Shown: piece by piece, positions 48,000-59,850 of the stretch | Layout: each line of letters begins with the position of its first letter | Numbering within the stretch: the first letter of the stretch is position 1 | Notes under the pieces: generated by a model | The model's database searches: none | The model's input: the letters and a program-made list of their open reading frames with translations, nothing else | What the model was told of the DNA's origin: nothing | Source of the DNA: Phytoseiulus persimilis | Taxonomy: Eukaryota; Arthropoda; Arachnida; Mesostigmata; Phytoseiidae | NCBI GenBank assembly: GCA_037576195.1 | Contig: CM075101.1 | Coordinates: 51,770,001-51,834,000 of the forward strand | Direction of reading: 5' to 3' | DNA length: 64,000 nucleotides | Made by a program: the position numbers and the translations under genes

Positions 48000-50240
48000 T
48001 TTGATGATAGAGCCTCGAGGATTTTCTGAGCACAATCGCTTCCGTCTAATCTAAAGGCAAACTTCTCGCAAGGCCGCGCTATATCTCAGCGATCGGATGT
48101 CATCGTTTCAACCTATGTCGTGCTGTACGGCGGGTGCACTGAAAGAGCAGACAACGATTCCTCATGTGAGAGTCGGCTCGTGTGAGAGATCATGGAATCC
48201 TCACAAGATTATTCCATTGCCATCGACACTTATCATCAAATCCCATCGTCTGTTTGGAATTCCAGATCCCACATCACGAAACACGAGCGTGATCACTTGT
48301 ACTGTGCTTACGTCATGCATCTCACCTATCCGACGTTTCGCGTGCGAGTGGGCAGAAAAGTATTCAGGGTCAATGATGTTCCGAACTGAACGCGCTGATC
48401 TGGAGCTGACGGTTCGTGCTTCCTCCAGTTACGGGCGAAGATGACACACTAACCGGCTGAAGGCAGGCGGAAGAGCCCCACACCACTGTGAGAGTATTCC
48501 GTACGATCACTGATTTATCTGATATGCCATCCAAGCGTGCCGCACGTATTAGGTAGGGGATAAAGTCCAGCCGAATTCGCCGTTGCACGAGATCAATAAT
48601 CGTCTTCAGTTTACAGACCGATCCGCGATTTCTGTTGAGATGGTGGTGCTCCGAGTGGCTGTGCTAATCCTGAATCGAAGTCGAACTCACTCGGTGGGAG
48701 CCGTCTTCAGAGACGGCAGACGGTCATCACTCACAAGGGGAAAGAGAAACGGTTGAGAGTCATATACGCGTAAGAAACATTGCTTGTTGTTCTCCTACTT
48801 CGCGTGAGGGAAGGGCTTGTTTGGGTTGCGGCGTCAACGAAACGAAAGGACGCTGCGGGGTGAGGGGTAGGAGGAGGAGCGTTGAGGAGAGGATGACTCA
48901 CCAAATCAGCCAGCCTGCCCGAGGGAGGTGCGCCAGTTTAGGTAGGAAGCGGCTCGAGCAAAGCGCCTTCCTCCCGCCCGGTCAGATCAGATCGGAATCG
49001 TATCCGACTTCGTGATCTTCTGGAGCTGAAATCTCTTGACGGAGCTCCAGTAAGACTCAAAACGCGACCGAATGATAACTCCGAGAACATGTTCGTCGAG
49101 TTCCAGAAGCCTCGTCCAATTTGGTACGGAAGGGCTTCATCAATAGCGATGCGAACTACGACTTGTGGAATGATCGTGAGAAGATCAGTTGGGAGCCCCG
49201 AAGTGAAGGCTCGATTCGATACTCGACTCAAGCCCAGAATGTCAAGACTTCTCTCACTTTCTCTGTTCCTGGTATCGTTCCTGGGTGGACATCAGCAGCA
49301 TCTCCAACGACGGGAATGCGCTTCACTCATAGCTATTCTGAGCAAACGGTACATCTCGGCCGGTTTCCCGGGAACGGATATCTGACTCGACACCCGACCG
49401 TTAATCCACTGTTCAACAATGATGATCTTTCGAAGCAGGCAAGTGAGCTGCTTTGGATTTTCTTCGCTCCAGTGAGAGCGTGCCCAGGGGAAAGCCCTGT
49501 CAACTAGAACGCGCATACAACCTACAATCATGGACCAGAAGACTTGAGAAACAAAGATGCACCTCAATCAGGCTTGAGGGAATCGGTGGGTTCTTCCGGT
49601 GGGGGTGGGGGCAAGACCGTTCCGCGGAGGGGAGTGGAGGGCGGCTTCGGCCGTTTATCTTAATGACAGTATCTGAGCGAGTGAAAATTCCAAAACCAGA
49701 GATCCACGGCACCATATCGTGAGATATAGTGCAGTGATTCCGGAGAGAGGCGCATATGGACCCCGGGTATCTAGGATCTAGCAGTGGAATTTGGTTACAC
49801 GGAATGACTGGGGGTCCACGGCGAACGAAAGTTGGTAATACGCTGTGGGGAGGACAGAGCTCGGCTGAGAAGCTGGAACTTTTAAAAATATCCGAATGCT
49901 GCTCTTCGAGTGTTGTGAATCTTTAATCCAAATCGAAGTTCCCCGCCGTTCTTCCAAGAAGAGCTCGGTTAAGAACGGCGGTCGTGACTGTCGCGCGAGC
50001 ACGCGGAGCGCCCGCACGGCATTTCCCACTACAGCGCTGAAAGAGCTGCGTGTCCAGTGTTTAGGAATGGAAGGAGAGCCCAACTGATGAAACGAGCTGT
50101 GAAGGTCCTGAGAAACTTTAACTTGTTGGATGCAGCCCGCCCCGATTTATAACTGTTGTCCAATCTGAATTCTATCATTGAGGACAGAATTCTTCGACGA
50201 AAAGAATTCCGTCCGGAGGTACCGAGCCCGGAAGTAGATC
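48000..50240. other. Head-to-head gap between FRMD and mRpS30
   Basis: Divergent promoters must lie here. An open frame on + (49121-49507) is the longest but has no known relative; overlapping - strand frames are just as open, so I do not call a gene. Confidence 0.4.
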
Positions 50241-52918
50241 ATGGCATACCGCATTCTCCGCGCACCGGCTCTGGCTAAAAGTATTTGTAAGGACCTGAAA
50301 AATGTGGACCCAAGCTGTTTGTATTCTTCTCGCCTTTGGAGAAGGAGAAGCGCTATACTCAATCATCTCCAAGCTCGTGGATACAACAACTACAAAACTC
50401 ATGGCGAAATGGCGGCGCTCAAAGATCCCGCCGATGGCACAGAGTTCAGTGATGAACCAAAGTACCCAGAGGTGAGTATTCTAGAATGAGTTTCGAGGTC
50501 CTGGCAAAAACTCAAGACGAGTGATACTAATGATATCACACTTCCTACTGAAGATCCTGGATATGACCCCGGAGGGACAATCATTGAGAGCCCGGCAGAC
50601 GCACCACAAAGAGGTGGAAGGATTACCGACTGCTCACCATAAGATGTTCATGATCAATCTTGAACGAGGCAGAGAGTGAGCATTCGAGCCAAGCTCTGAC
50701 GAGCGCGTGAATCGACGCTGACTTCATGTCTATAAGCAAGGGCTGATTGTTTGAATTATCGGTGGAATACTTTCCGATCCTCAGAGAGATGTTCTACGTT
50801 GGGGACCTGCATTACAACTCACTCGAGATGTACCAATACGCAACGCGGACCATTCACAGGATGGAGGAATCTATTCAGGATTCTGATGTTAAAGTTGTTA
50901 GTATTGGAACGAACCGACGCGTCTAGCGCTCGATGTTTTGGAGTTATTCAAAGGGCTCTTATTCTCCAGACCGATCCTGCACTCGTTCCTCTGATTGAAG
51001 AGGCTCTTGTGACTAACAGCTTGAAGAAACAAAGCTCTGAACAGACGAAACAAGCAACTCAAACAAACCTGATCCGATGCGTTCTCGACACCATCAGGTT
51101 GCGCATTTTTCTTCTCTCCGTCTCATCAGGATTATTTGATAGTGGAAAGTCACGGACTCGGCTTCAACGAGGCAATCGTAGCACACGGCTGCTTTAACAT
51201 ACTTCCATGATTCAGATACCATCACAAGCTCGCCGACACAGTGGTTATGGAACATCCGCGAATCGAGGCTTTCTGGCAGCATCCGAGCTTCCGGACGAAT
51301 TTGGACGAAGAGCGGTTCGAGAAAGAGGAAAAATTCGCACCCTGGTTCCAGTTCTGCCAGCACGCGCAACTGATGGTAAACAGGCTCCATGGCTCGAAGA
51401 CATTGTACTGATCGGAGACTTCTCCCCGGTTACCTCCTTTTTTTGTAGCGAAAAAACGGAGTCCTACACCCCGATACTCCACAGGTTTCAAGTGAGGTCC
51501 CTCTGCGACCAATCATCGACGCGCAATCAGAGGAAATATCGGAAACCGATCTCCCAACGTACGATTATTATCCGGGAGAGCTCGGAATGTACACGAAGAA
51601 ACATATGTTGGTCAGCACGGCGGGCTACTGGTGTAACGCTCCCCAGTATCCTCTGTTGACCACGAGCTCTATGAGCAAGGTGAGAAACTTCAGAAACATA
51701 CCGATTTTCATTCTCTCTCCGCACAACTCTGAAGTGCGTCCCTGAGGTTCTCCAATGGCGGACTCTGCAGGTGTTACCGTCTAGTTTGGATCCGACCGTG
51801 AACACCGATCACCTTAACTCGTCCGAAAGGAGACGGAGGTTGGCTGCTCATGGCTTGATGATGAATTTCGCCACCGCTGTAGGAAGTGCATTTTCATGTG
51901 GCTTCACCGTATATCACGAGGTGAGTATAGTCATTTCTGGACTCGGATCTTTCACTCAATATTGAACAGCGATCTTCATTGGCTATCGTGGCATCCTCTC
52001 TCCTCGCGTAGACTGGAAGCGAGGATGGTGATTCCAGAATTGTAACCGAAGCTTTGTATCCGCAGATTACCTATCCATTCGTTGCTCAACATATAGTCAC
52101 CGATGGGAGAACATGGCATTTCTCGAAGTATCAGCTGAACACGATGGTCTTCGGGCCAGACTTCGCCAACGATAAACACAATTTCGCATGGAGTTCCGAG
52201 GAAATGAAGCTCTTCGACACCATAGAAGATGGAAAAGTTCACGGCAAGTCGAAAGCGGGGGACACTCCTTCTGGAGCTAGTTATCCCAATGTTGCCTCCT
52301 AGTAGAGGTTTGATTCGGTATCTCAGCGAATATGATCCGCTACTGGAACAGCTCAACGATATTTTACGCTTTTGTTCTCAGGTTTGAACACCTCGGTGCT
52401 GTCGCGTATCGAGGAAACGGTTCTATCACCGCGGCTTGCAGTGGAGAACCCGCGTCCGTATACCGACTTGGGAGTGGAGAGAGAGTTCCTTGAGCGCGGT
52501 GAAAAAATGTTCAAGGCGCAAGCTTCACGGAAATTCAGGTCTCAAGAAGCCTTGAGCTTCGAAATACCCCTCTGGGTCAAGATTTACAAGATGCATAAAG
52601 ACGCATCTCCAAGTCCAAGTCTCCAATGGAGACGTCCGAGGCAGAAGGCTCAACACATAACTCAGGTGGAGAAACTCAGCTTATCAGTTTTGATAACCGC
52701 TCTTTGCTCTATTCCTCATATTATCGAATCGGAGTAGAGTTCGGCTATCGTAATGATCGGTCCCTTCTCCCCCTCAGTTCAACAAGGAAATATACAATCA
52801 GGAAATGAAGGAGATCAAGGACAGATACAAGCAGATCGCACGCGACAAATTCTATGGCTTGCGTCCGCTAGGAAGAGAGCCAAGACCTCTCGGAGTACAT
52901 CCGAGTGGGCGCAATTGA
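50241..52918 (+). CDS. mRpS30: Mitochondrial ribosomal protein S30 / mL65
   Basis: mRpS30 (PDCD9) is a metazoan-specific mitoribosomal protein now placed in the large subunit as mL65. Exons: 50241-50471, 50554-50675, about 50784 to about 50900, 50970-51080, 51130-51177, 51229-51375, 51485-51679, 51771-51920, 52066-52243, 52382-52665 and 52778-52918. Recognisable stretches are KYPEILDMTPEGQSLRARQ, VGDLHYNSLEMYQYATRT, HPRIEAFWQHPSFRTNLD, LAAHGLMMNFATAVGSAFS and ITYPFVAQHIVTDGRTWHF, followed by YQLNTMVFG. C-terminal motifs are PRPYTDLG, LWVKIYKMHKDA and FYGLRPLGREPRPLGVHPSG. The Met start begins a basic, Arg-rich leader (ILRAPALAKS) suited to mitochondrial import. The intron 52244-52380 appears to start with GC rather than GT. 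The 3' limit of the third exon is unsure. Confidence 0.9.
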
Positions 52919-54134
52919 AGATCGGTTGTATCCGTTGACTCGTCCGAAAGCGACTGTACAAAGAGCGAATAAAAGAGATTCGGATAGATTGTCGGGAAAT
53001 CCGCTGCTCTCTCTGGAATACTTGAATGTAGACCTGCCCGGACATGCGATCATCATACGATGGGTCTGGAAATCAACAAATCAGCAATCTTGTGTGTGTG
53101 TAGTTTGTACTGTTAATTCCACGGAAAGCTACTCGGGTCCCGGCATGGGCTGCGAGGAGATTACGTCCGCATCAGCGTGCCGAAGACATGAGGGGCTAGT
53201 GTCAGGACAGAGCGGTATCGTCAGGGAAACATCCCCAGAAGGATTCCGAACAACGAATTTTCGAGTGCGCGAGTTTATTGTATCGGTTGAACCCTTCCTC
53301 AGCTGGAGGTTGTGGATGGTCATTCTTCCCGACGATCGATCCCGAAAAGCTCAGTTGACGAGTGTGACGGTCATGTGTCGTTTGATTTCGCCCGGAATGT
53401 TCTTCTGAATATCCTCCAAGTTCCTCATCTTCAGCCTCCGATGAGTGAAGCCCGAATTTTTGAGCGTTATTTACGGATCAGTTCATCGCTCCCATTGGTA
53501 GAGATGGATGAATTGTTAAAAAATGCTCAAGAGTACCGGCTCCCTCGATGAGATGTGGGAAGCTCGATGAACCTCAGCAGTCCCGGTCAACCCTGATGTG
53601 ATCCTGAGGGCTCCTGCCGATGCTCCAGCGTTATGGTTCGTTTGGGAAATGCGATCTTCCCAAACTTGAGGAAACGTCATTTCCAAAGCACCTGAACTTT
53701 CTGCTAGAACAGTTACTTGGCAGAGTCGGAACTTTTCGCTTGTGACCGCGTTTCCGTACGTTCATGCGTAAATTCAGCGTTTCCGTACAGACCTCTTGGA
53801 AACGCCGTTTGGGATATCTCCCGTCAGCTGGTGAGTGATTCCTCCCATCCGTAGAATGGGAAGGAAAAAATAAAGGATTACATCAGAGTCCGAAATGGAC
53901 CCAATCGATCTTCTCTATTTCGATTTTCACACAGCGAGCTGAATAAAAGCTTTTGTTTTCCGGCTGAACCTCTCAGCCAGCCCTCAGAAGTGTCCCGGAA
54001 TCACCTTTCGGTATTGCTTCAGTGACACTCCCTATCGCCTCGCAAATCCCATTGCGGGCGGTGGGCTTGGGTCTTAAGATGGTTCAGATTTAATTCTGAT
54101 ATAAATTAAATCCTCTTTTTACCACATAAGAAAT
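52919..54134. other. Intergenic stretch after mRpS30
   Basis: Holds the mRpS30 3' UTR and repeated words such as GCGTTTCCGTAC (near 53735-53785), with partial inverted copies (GGAAACG). An AT-rich palindromic patch lies at about 54085-54115. No gene is seen. Confidence 0.45.
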
Positions 54135-54165
54135 TTAGTGTCCCGGCCAGGGATCGAACCCTGAA
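54135..54165 (-). tRNA. tRNA 3'-half fragment (T-arm and acceptor strand only)
   Basis: On the - strand, TCAGGGTTCGATCCCTGG forms a perfect T-arm: stem CAGGG/CCCTG around the 7-nt loop TTCGATC. CCGGGACA follows where the 3' acceptor strand should be. No anticodon or D-arm is present upstream, so this is a relic of a tRNA or of a tRNA-derived SINE carrying a B box, not a functional tRNA. Confidence 0.5.
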
Positions 54166-54430
54166 TAAAAGCTGTCTCTATCATTTCCTCCTATCTTGCA
54201 TCGTGAGGGGAGAGGAGACAAAGGTGAAAACAACAAAACGATCTTCTGAGGCTCCTTGAGGTGGAGGGATTCGCTCTTGGACTTCATCATCTATGTTGAC
54301 TGCTTCCAGGATCATGAAGTTCCGTTTCCTGTCAAACGGAAAAGCAGGTCTAGTACACGTTGGAAAATCGAGTCCAATGGCAGGGAACGTCCTTTGTAAA
54401 GTAATCACGAAAATACAGCCATGGGTATCA

Positions 54431-54555
54431 AGACGTTTCGGCCCGGACATTTCGGCCACAAGACATTTCGGCTGCTGGACTTTTTGGCCCCGAGACCTCT
54501 CGACTCGGAGACTTTTTGGCTGCGAGACGTTTCGGCCTCAAGACTTTCCGGACCT
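54431..54555 (+). repeat. Left array of 16-bp TTTCGGC units
   Basis: Successive copies read GACGTTTCGGCCCG, GACATTTCGGCCACAA, GACATTTCGGCTGCTG and further drifted units (GACTTTTTGGC, GACCTCTCGAC). The core TTTCGGC is kept best. Confidence 0.85.
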
Positions 54556-54981
54556 AGCATGTTGCGCACGGAAATTTCGGCACCGGACGGCGGCGGTCAT
54601 TTGTGCATGAGATTATGCATGGAGCCCATTGTCCATGTGTATAGAGACACTCCATTGCTTCCAGGATTTCGTTCACATATTTCATGCTTCAACCTCGGTG
54701 GACGTCTCCCCGAAAATGAGGCTCTCTGCAACCGTGGACCCACTCACGACCCGTTTATTCCAACTGAAGCCGTTAGCTCTCACGGGCGGCCGTTGCGTTG
54801 CATGGAAGAGGTCTCCAGTCGCCACGGGTTTGGCGGTATCCACTAACCACAACGACTGACAGGGGCCCTCCGCGAAATGAAAGGATTCTTCTGATGGTGA
54901 AAGGCGAACGGAGGATCAATGATGATGAATTGATGAAAATCAGCTGGATTCCGAAGATCGCGAGCGAGTTCGGGGCGAGTT

Positions 54982-55034
54982 GTCCAAGGCCGGAAATTCT
55001 CGGAGCCGAAGTGTCTTGGAGCCGAAATATCATG
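54982..55034 (-). repeat. Right inverted array of 16-bp units
   Basis: Three units on the - strand, GATATTTCGGCTCCAA, GACACTTCGGCTCCGA and GAATTTCCGGCCTT, matching the left array consensus. Confidence 0.85.
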
Positions 55035-56721
55035 TACCGACAGCAATGGGCGGAGGAAACCGAACGGCTTCCAGAGATGCAGAACGAACTCAGAAGGAAC
55101 CGAGGAGCATAACAATTCAGGCCTCCGAGTGGAAATAAAGAGATTCAAACTTTGAAAATGTACATCCTGACGTCAGCGACGGAAACTGCAAGGAATCAAT
55201 AGAAGTCTCGCAAGCGTATCCCTCGACGCCACCGATGCCACCAGAGAGGAAGGAACGAGCTCTGCATCGGCTAATTCCACGCAGAATGAGAAACTTCGCC
55301 CTCGGTGAACTTCGGAATTCAGTCTCCCTGGAGAGTTACAGAAGGTTCTCAACTGGAGGGGCTCCTAGGGGGAGTAGTCGCCCTGGGTCGTCTTCAGTGT
55401 GGGATTCTCCCGGTTATCGGGACAATCCCAATCCGAAAACGCCCCTGACTCAGAACGGCAGGTTGTCGCTTCCATGTGCCGCTCGGGGCAGTGAAAGAAA
55501 ATCCTGCATGTCCTGCAAATCCTGCCTGGATGGCTTCTTTGAGTCATTCATCCGCACTCAGCTCGCTGCTTGCGAATTCCGCGCGTCGAAGATGTGCGAT
55601 CCGCATTTGTCGCCAAGATAGCTCGCGGAATTCCCGCTGTGAAGCCGATTCGTTGTCTTCCGGAATCGATTGTGCTCCCCATGCTCTTGCTCGTAATCCG
55701 GCGCCATGGATCATGTCCAGCGCCAGTAGGCGGTTTCAAGTTAGATACCACCATGTTTCGAGCTGTACTCGAACTTCCGAAGGGCGCTCGATATTTCGTC
55801 GCCCGGGCAGCTCTTAGCCGTAGCTGTTACGCCGACCCTGAGCGGGGCTGTCAATAACCAAAGAGTTCCCATCATACCTCCCTTTTGTTCCCGATACCAT
55901 GTTCTATGATTAACAGGGCGAAGTTTCCTCGGCACAATGCTCAGGACTACTCTGAACTACATATAGACCGTCTCTTACCGAAGATCACATGACTCCGAGG
56001 TTATTGTCGGGTCGGCCTCGGAGAGGCCAGATCGTGCATATTCCTGGGATTTTTCGATTGTGGACTGACGGTGGAAAGCAATCGGACAAACTGACTCAAT
56101 CCCTCTGTCCAAGGAATTTCATTATCCCTCCCGTATTTCCCGAAAGGTCAACCAAAGAGCGAGCGGTCAGGTCACGGAGAGGATGGTCAGTTCGAATCGA
56201 GTCCATGCGTGGGGAACGGTTCCGTCTTCAGGAGTTCTCTTTTTCTGCGAGCGTCCGGAAGAGACAAAAAGTTTGAGCTCCTTTTTGTCTGTAGCGGGAA
56301 AGGAGTGGCAGGAATGTGATCAGCGCTTCCGTCGACCTCGAGCGGCGCCCAGATTGATTGCCCACGATTTTCACCTCGTAAGAATACTGATTCATTGCGA
56401 CGGAAGAGCCTGTTTACCTCGGGCTCGGGACCGATGGAAACAAGCTGCACAGGACCCTCCTGTCCGATGGCTCGCATGCGCAAGGACGAATTCGAGTTCC
56501 TCGAGGTCAAGAGTAAGAGTATAACAATGTCGACCGTCACTAGTGACACATAGGACTCGGGTCGCGTGATTCCAGAGAGGAGTCATCCACGCAGTGCGTG
56601 ACCTGATGCTTAGCCCTTGAGACGACGGCACGAAGTTTCATTGACGCTCATTCTCGATCTCCTCTCGATGTGAAGAAGTCGACTCCGCATCAGGGAAGAG
56701 ATAAAGTACTACGCGAAAGCC
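55035..56721. other. Intergenic stretch before the cysteine-module gene
   Basis: Overlapping open frames at 55235-55935 on both strands lack recognised homology. The promoter of the gene at 56722 should lie near the right end. Confidence 0.4.
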
Positions 56722-59700
56722 ATGAGACGAGTCCTGCAACTCTCTTTGGTTGTCTCGGGATCATTCCTGGCCTCTGCTCTGGTCAATCTGACTGCTCCTG
56801 AATTCGACACAAAGGTATGACAGTCTGCCAAGGAATAAACAGCCTCGTCGGATGCGCGCACCAAATGGATAAAGTATCCATCGTTTACAGAATCTGCGTC
56901 ACGATTTTGCAACGATCGGAAAACTCGCGGCGAAGTTGTGCATTTCGAACCACGATCCTGTTCACGTGAGTTTTTCTTAGCCCGAGTTCCCTAGATGAGA
57001 ACAATCGTTGCACTAACAGGGCACACCTCAGACACAATCTGGACACTCAACTGGGCCAAAGTCTCGCGCAAGTAACAACCAGCTGATGATCGCTGAGTTG
57101 CCGGAGTCGCCCGATTCACTCCACCGTTCAGCCCGGATGTACAGTACAACCTCGATTATTTCAACTAATTGATGCAAAAAAAAAAGTTGAAATAATCGAG
57201 AGATGACAAAATCAACCACATTATTGGACTCCGCAACCGATTCGGGAATGAGAGTCCGAGTCCGAACGCTAACCGCTCCAGAATGATACGAGATATATAG
57301 ACGATGGAAGATTCTGAACGATGGATCCATCTTCCACATAAAAATACGCTTCCGGTCGACATCCTTCGGCCTGTTCCGCAGAGTTGAAATAATAGAAATT
57401 GAAATGCGAAAGGTTGAAATATTCAAAATTGAAATAATCGGGGTTGAAATAATCGAGGTTGTACTGTACCTTGCTTCATCTGTTCCCAATAACATCCCTC
57501 AGTTTCGCAATACTGCAAAAGAGTGTCACGATTGTGCTCTGCAATGGCACAACAGAATGTTCGAGCTCGAAGAGGAGGACAAGCTCGCCCATCGGATCGT
57601 GTACGATTGCACGCAATACGTGAGTTGCTTTTGGCTTTGAAAGCGCAGAGAATTTGATATACATCGAGAGACCCGCCGCGCGAGCTTCACCCTAGGAAAT
57701 TGATTGTGACCTGGAATTATGGTATGGATCGAGTTCACGAATCCGAGTTGTTTTTATCAACAGTTCAACATATCTCATTACCTCTTGAGCAAGTGTAGCT
57801 CTCAACGGAACCATGGCTTCCACCCGATGAATTTGGTGAGGCGCTCATCCTCTACCCAGCACATAATTGATCGAAGATTGAGGCAAACGCTCGAGAAACA
57901 ACTATTAGGTGTCCCTCCGTATCTCACGTCGTGTAGATCAGGAGAGCTCGGACCGCGCCGCAGTGCGAACAATGCTTCGTTTCGGCCGGACTCAACTTGA
58001 CAGGCAATGTTACCTTCGACGAGTTTGTCAAGGCTCGTCGACTTTGCGTGCGAACTGGAACGTCCTTCAAAAGCGTCGCCACCGTATTCCGCGGTCGATC
58101 ATTCCGCGACATACGGTACTCGTTATCCATTTTGATTTCTCCCATATGAGGAACCTGGACTCATGCAAATATATCTGGCTTCGTATGTATCAGTTTCAAT
58201 GCGATCGACTATCGGCCTTGACAGCGCAGGGCATCTAATCCGAACAGCCTTGTAGATATCAGTATGACTACGAGTTCATACGAGCGAATCACCTTCAGTA
58301 TTGCCTGGACCACTTCAGGCCTGAAACAGTTCTGACGTGCCAGACTTGCATAAATGACACGTTCCTATCGGAAGATATGGAAGCTTACAAGGTGAGTGAA
58401 GCTTCCACCGTTGTATACCGTGTAGGTGGATGTACGGCACTTACGTAGTGAAAGATTAGCGAAAAGTTGAAGGGTAGGTTTCATTCGAAGGCCCTCACGA
58501 AACTCCGAAGCTGTCTTCCCGAGTTGAATGCAAACGAAAAGCTCGCCTTGACCTGTAAGGAAGCCGAACTCCGGAACCGCATAATTCGTTTCAATCGAAG
58601 GAATGTGGACTCAAGCGAGCGTCGTCGTCGAGAGAGCTGGGCGAAAGCATTTCCTGGAAGGCCGTATCAAGGCCCGGTCAGTAGGAGCGATATTCTCCTC
58701 GGTCTGCTCGATGCTCACATGTCCCTGTCGCATGTACTTAGACAGTTGTTTCTGCATTCAGAATGTCACTCGAACCGAGTATAACATGAAATCTATGGCG
58801 GAATGTCGATCGTGTTTCGCGAACGAAAATCTGAATGACGATGCGACCCCGGTTCAGGTCAGTTCCTTATATAAAGTGGTGCATCGCCTACGGGCTCGCG
58901 ATAGCGCGACAGGAGGTCTCGAAACTTGGGATTTGATATCTTTCCTTTCGGTTGATCCAGAGACAAGCAGCTTCGTACCGCTGCACACCCCCTGTGAGTT
59001 ATGCCCGCGGAGTTCGTTTGTTATAACTATCTGACTACTTTCCAAACCATCTCTTTGCTCGATGGCTGCTCGATTCGATGAAAGGATCTGCTATATTTAC
59101 TACTTTGATGACTCTCGAGTTATCAGATTCTGTGCTGTACTCAGCTTTATTCTTGCCAGCTTCACCCAAAACTGGATATACGCGTGAGACTGTGCAACAA
59201 AGTCGCGGCTTCTCGAGGTGTGAAGTATCAAGGCCATCCGAACAAACAGACGGCAAGTTTTTCAGCGATTATATGAACTGATCATTTCGTCCCGACTGTT
59301 GCATCCACGTAGAGTCAGAGTTTGTGGGATGTTGCTCTACGTCTTCCTCATTAGGGAACACTGAACGAACGTCGGCACTACGGCAACAGGACCTACTACT
59401 TCGCTCAGAAGGCGGCTAGAAGCTGTGAAACGTGCGTGTCGAATTCACCAATCAACATCAACTCCACTTATGAGCAGTACCGCTCATCCTTCAAGACATG
59501 TGCGGAGAATGTGGGTCTCATTATGTTGGTCAAACGTGAACGTCATATTAATGCATTCAAAAGCTCTGTGAGTTAAGCGTATCGGTGAGATCTCAATTTT
59601 TCTTCCATAGGTTGTCAGCACCTTCAACAGTGCTTGCATGGATCTGGTGATCCTCGCTGCTCGCAAGCAATGCTCTCAGTGTGTAACCAACACGCTCGGG

Positions 59701-59850
59701 AAAATCTTGGACACCATTAACACAGATCGTCTTACGTTTCTCCAAGCCACACAATGCGTGTTGGACGCTCAAGACATGAATTTGCTCAACAACGAAGACG
59801 TTGTTCAGAACGAAGACGTGAACGATCTGAACGCCTCTCCCATAATTTCT
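56722..59850 (+). CDS. Secreted protein with repeated CxxC-centred four-cysteine modules (family unknown)
   Basis: I do not recognise the family. Exons: 56722-56814, 56891-56965, 57503-57619, 57764-57835, 57937-58083, 58263-58391, about 58473-58677, 58762-58857, 59355-59567 and 59611 to about 59850; all junctions are phase 0. The first exon is a signal peptide (MRRVLQLSLVVSGSFLASAL). CxxC pairs recur about once per one or two exons: CHDC, CEQC, CQTC, CRSC, CETC and CSQC. Most have one Cys roughly 15-25 residues before and one 22-30 after, so a module reads C...CxxC...C. Several NxS/T sites (NLTA, NLTGNVT, NVTR, NSTY) suit secretion. The 3' end is unsure: the frame stays open to about 60264, with a possible donor near 59851. 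A pogo-like MITE lies in intron 2. Confidence 0.72.
57142..57466. mobile_element. pogo/Tigger-like MITE (325 bp)
   Basis: The 24-bp terminal inverted repeats (57142-57165 and 57443-57466) are perfect and begin CAGTACAACCTCGATTAT. They are flanked by TA at 57140-57141 and 57467-57468, the Tc1/mariner-superfamily target duplication. CAGT..AACCTCGATTAT is the typical pogo/Tigger terminus. The interior has further TTGAAAT(AATCG) words near both ends and no transposase, so the element is non-autonomous. It sits in intron 2 of the cysteine-module gene. Confidence 0.9.

Larger units (their letters stand above)
54431..55034. mobile_element. Foldback-type element with inverted 16-bp TTTCGGC arrays
   Basis: The left array (54431-54555) holds seven or eight degenerate units of about 16 bp such as GACATTTCGGCCACAA. 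The right array (54982-55034) is the reverse complement, with units such as TTGGAGCCGAAATATC. The single-copy interior (about 425 bp) has short open frames but no transposase resemblance. No target-site duplication was recognised. Confidence 0.75.

Noticed and set aside
49121..49507. 128-codon + strand frame between FRMD and mRpS30
   Set aside because: Not called as a gene: the opposite strand is equally open, there is no recognised motif, and no start or splice context supports it.
52308..52387. Short mRpS30 ending (exon from 52308 with TGA at 52385-52387)
   Set aside because: It reads in frame, but it would drop the conserved PRPYTDLG, LWVKIYKMH and GLRPLGREPRPLGVHP segments that follow, which join in phase from the same donor.
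53640..53830. Candidate fifth foldback element around the GCGTTTCCGTAC words
   Set aside because: Only two or three imperfect direct copies and short hairpins are visible; no pair of inverted arrays could be drawn.
54135..54200. Complete tRNA gene on the - strand
   Set aside because: The sequence 5' of the T-arm has no anticodon or D-arm and no partner for the acceptor strand.
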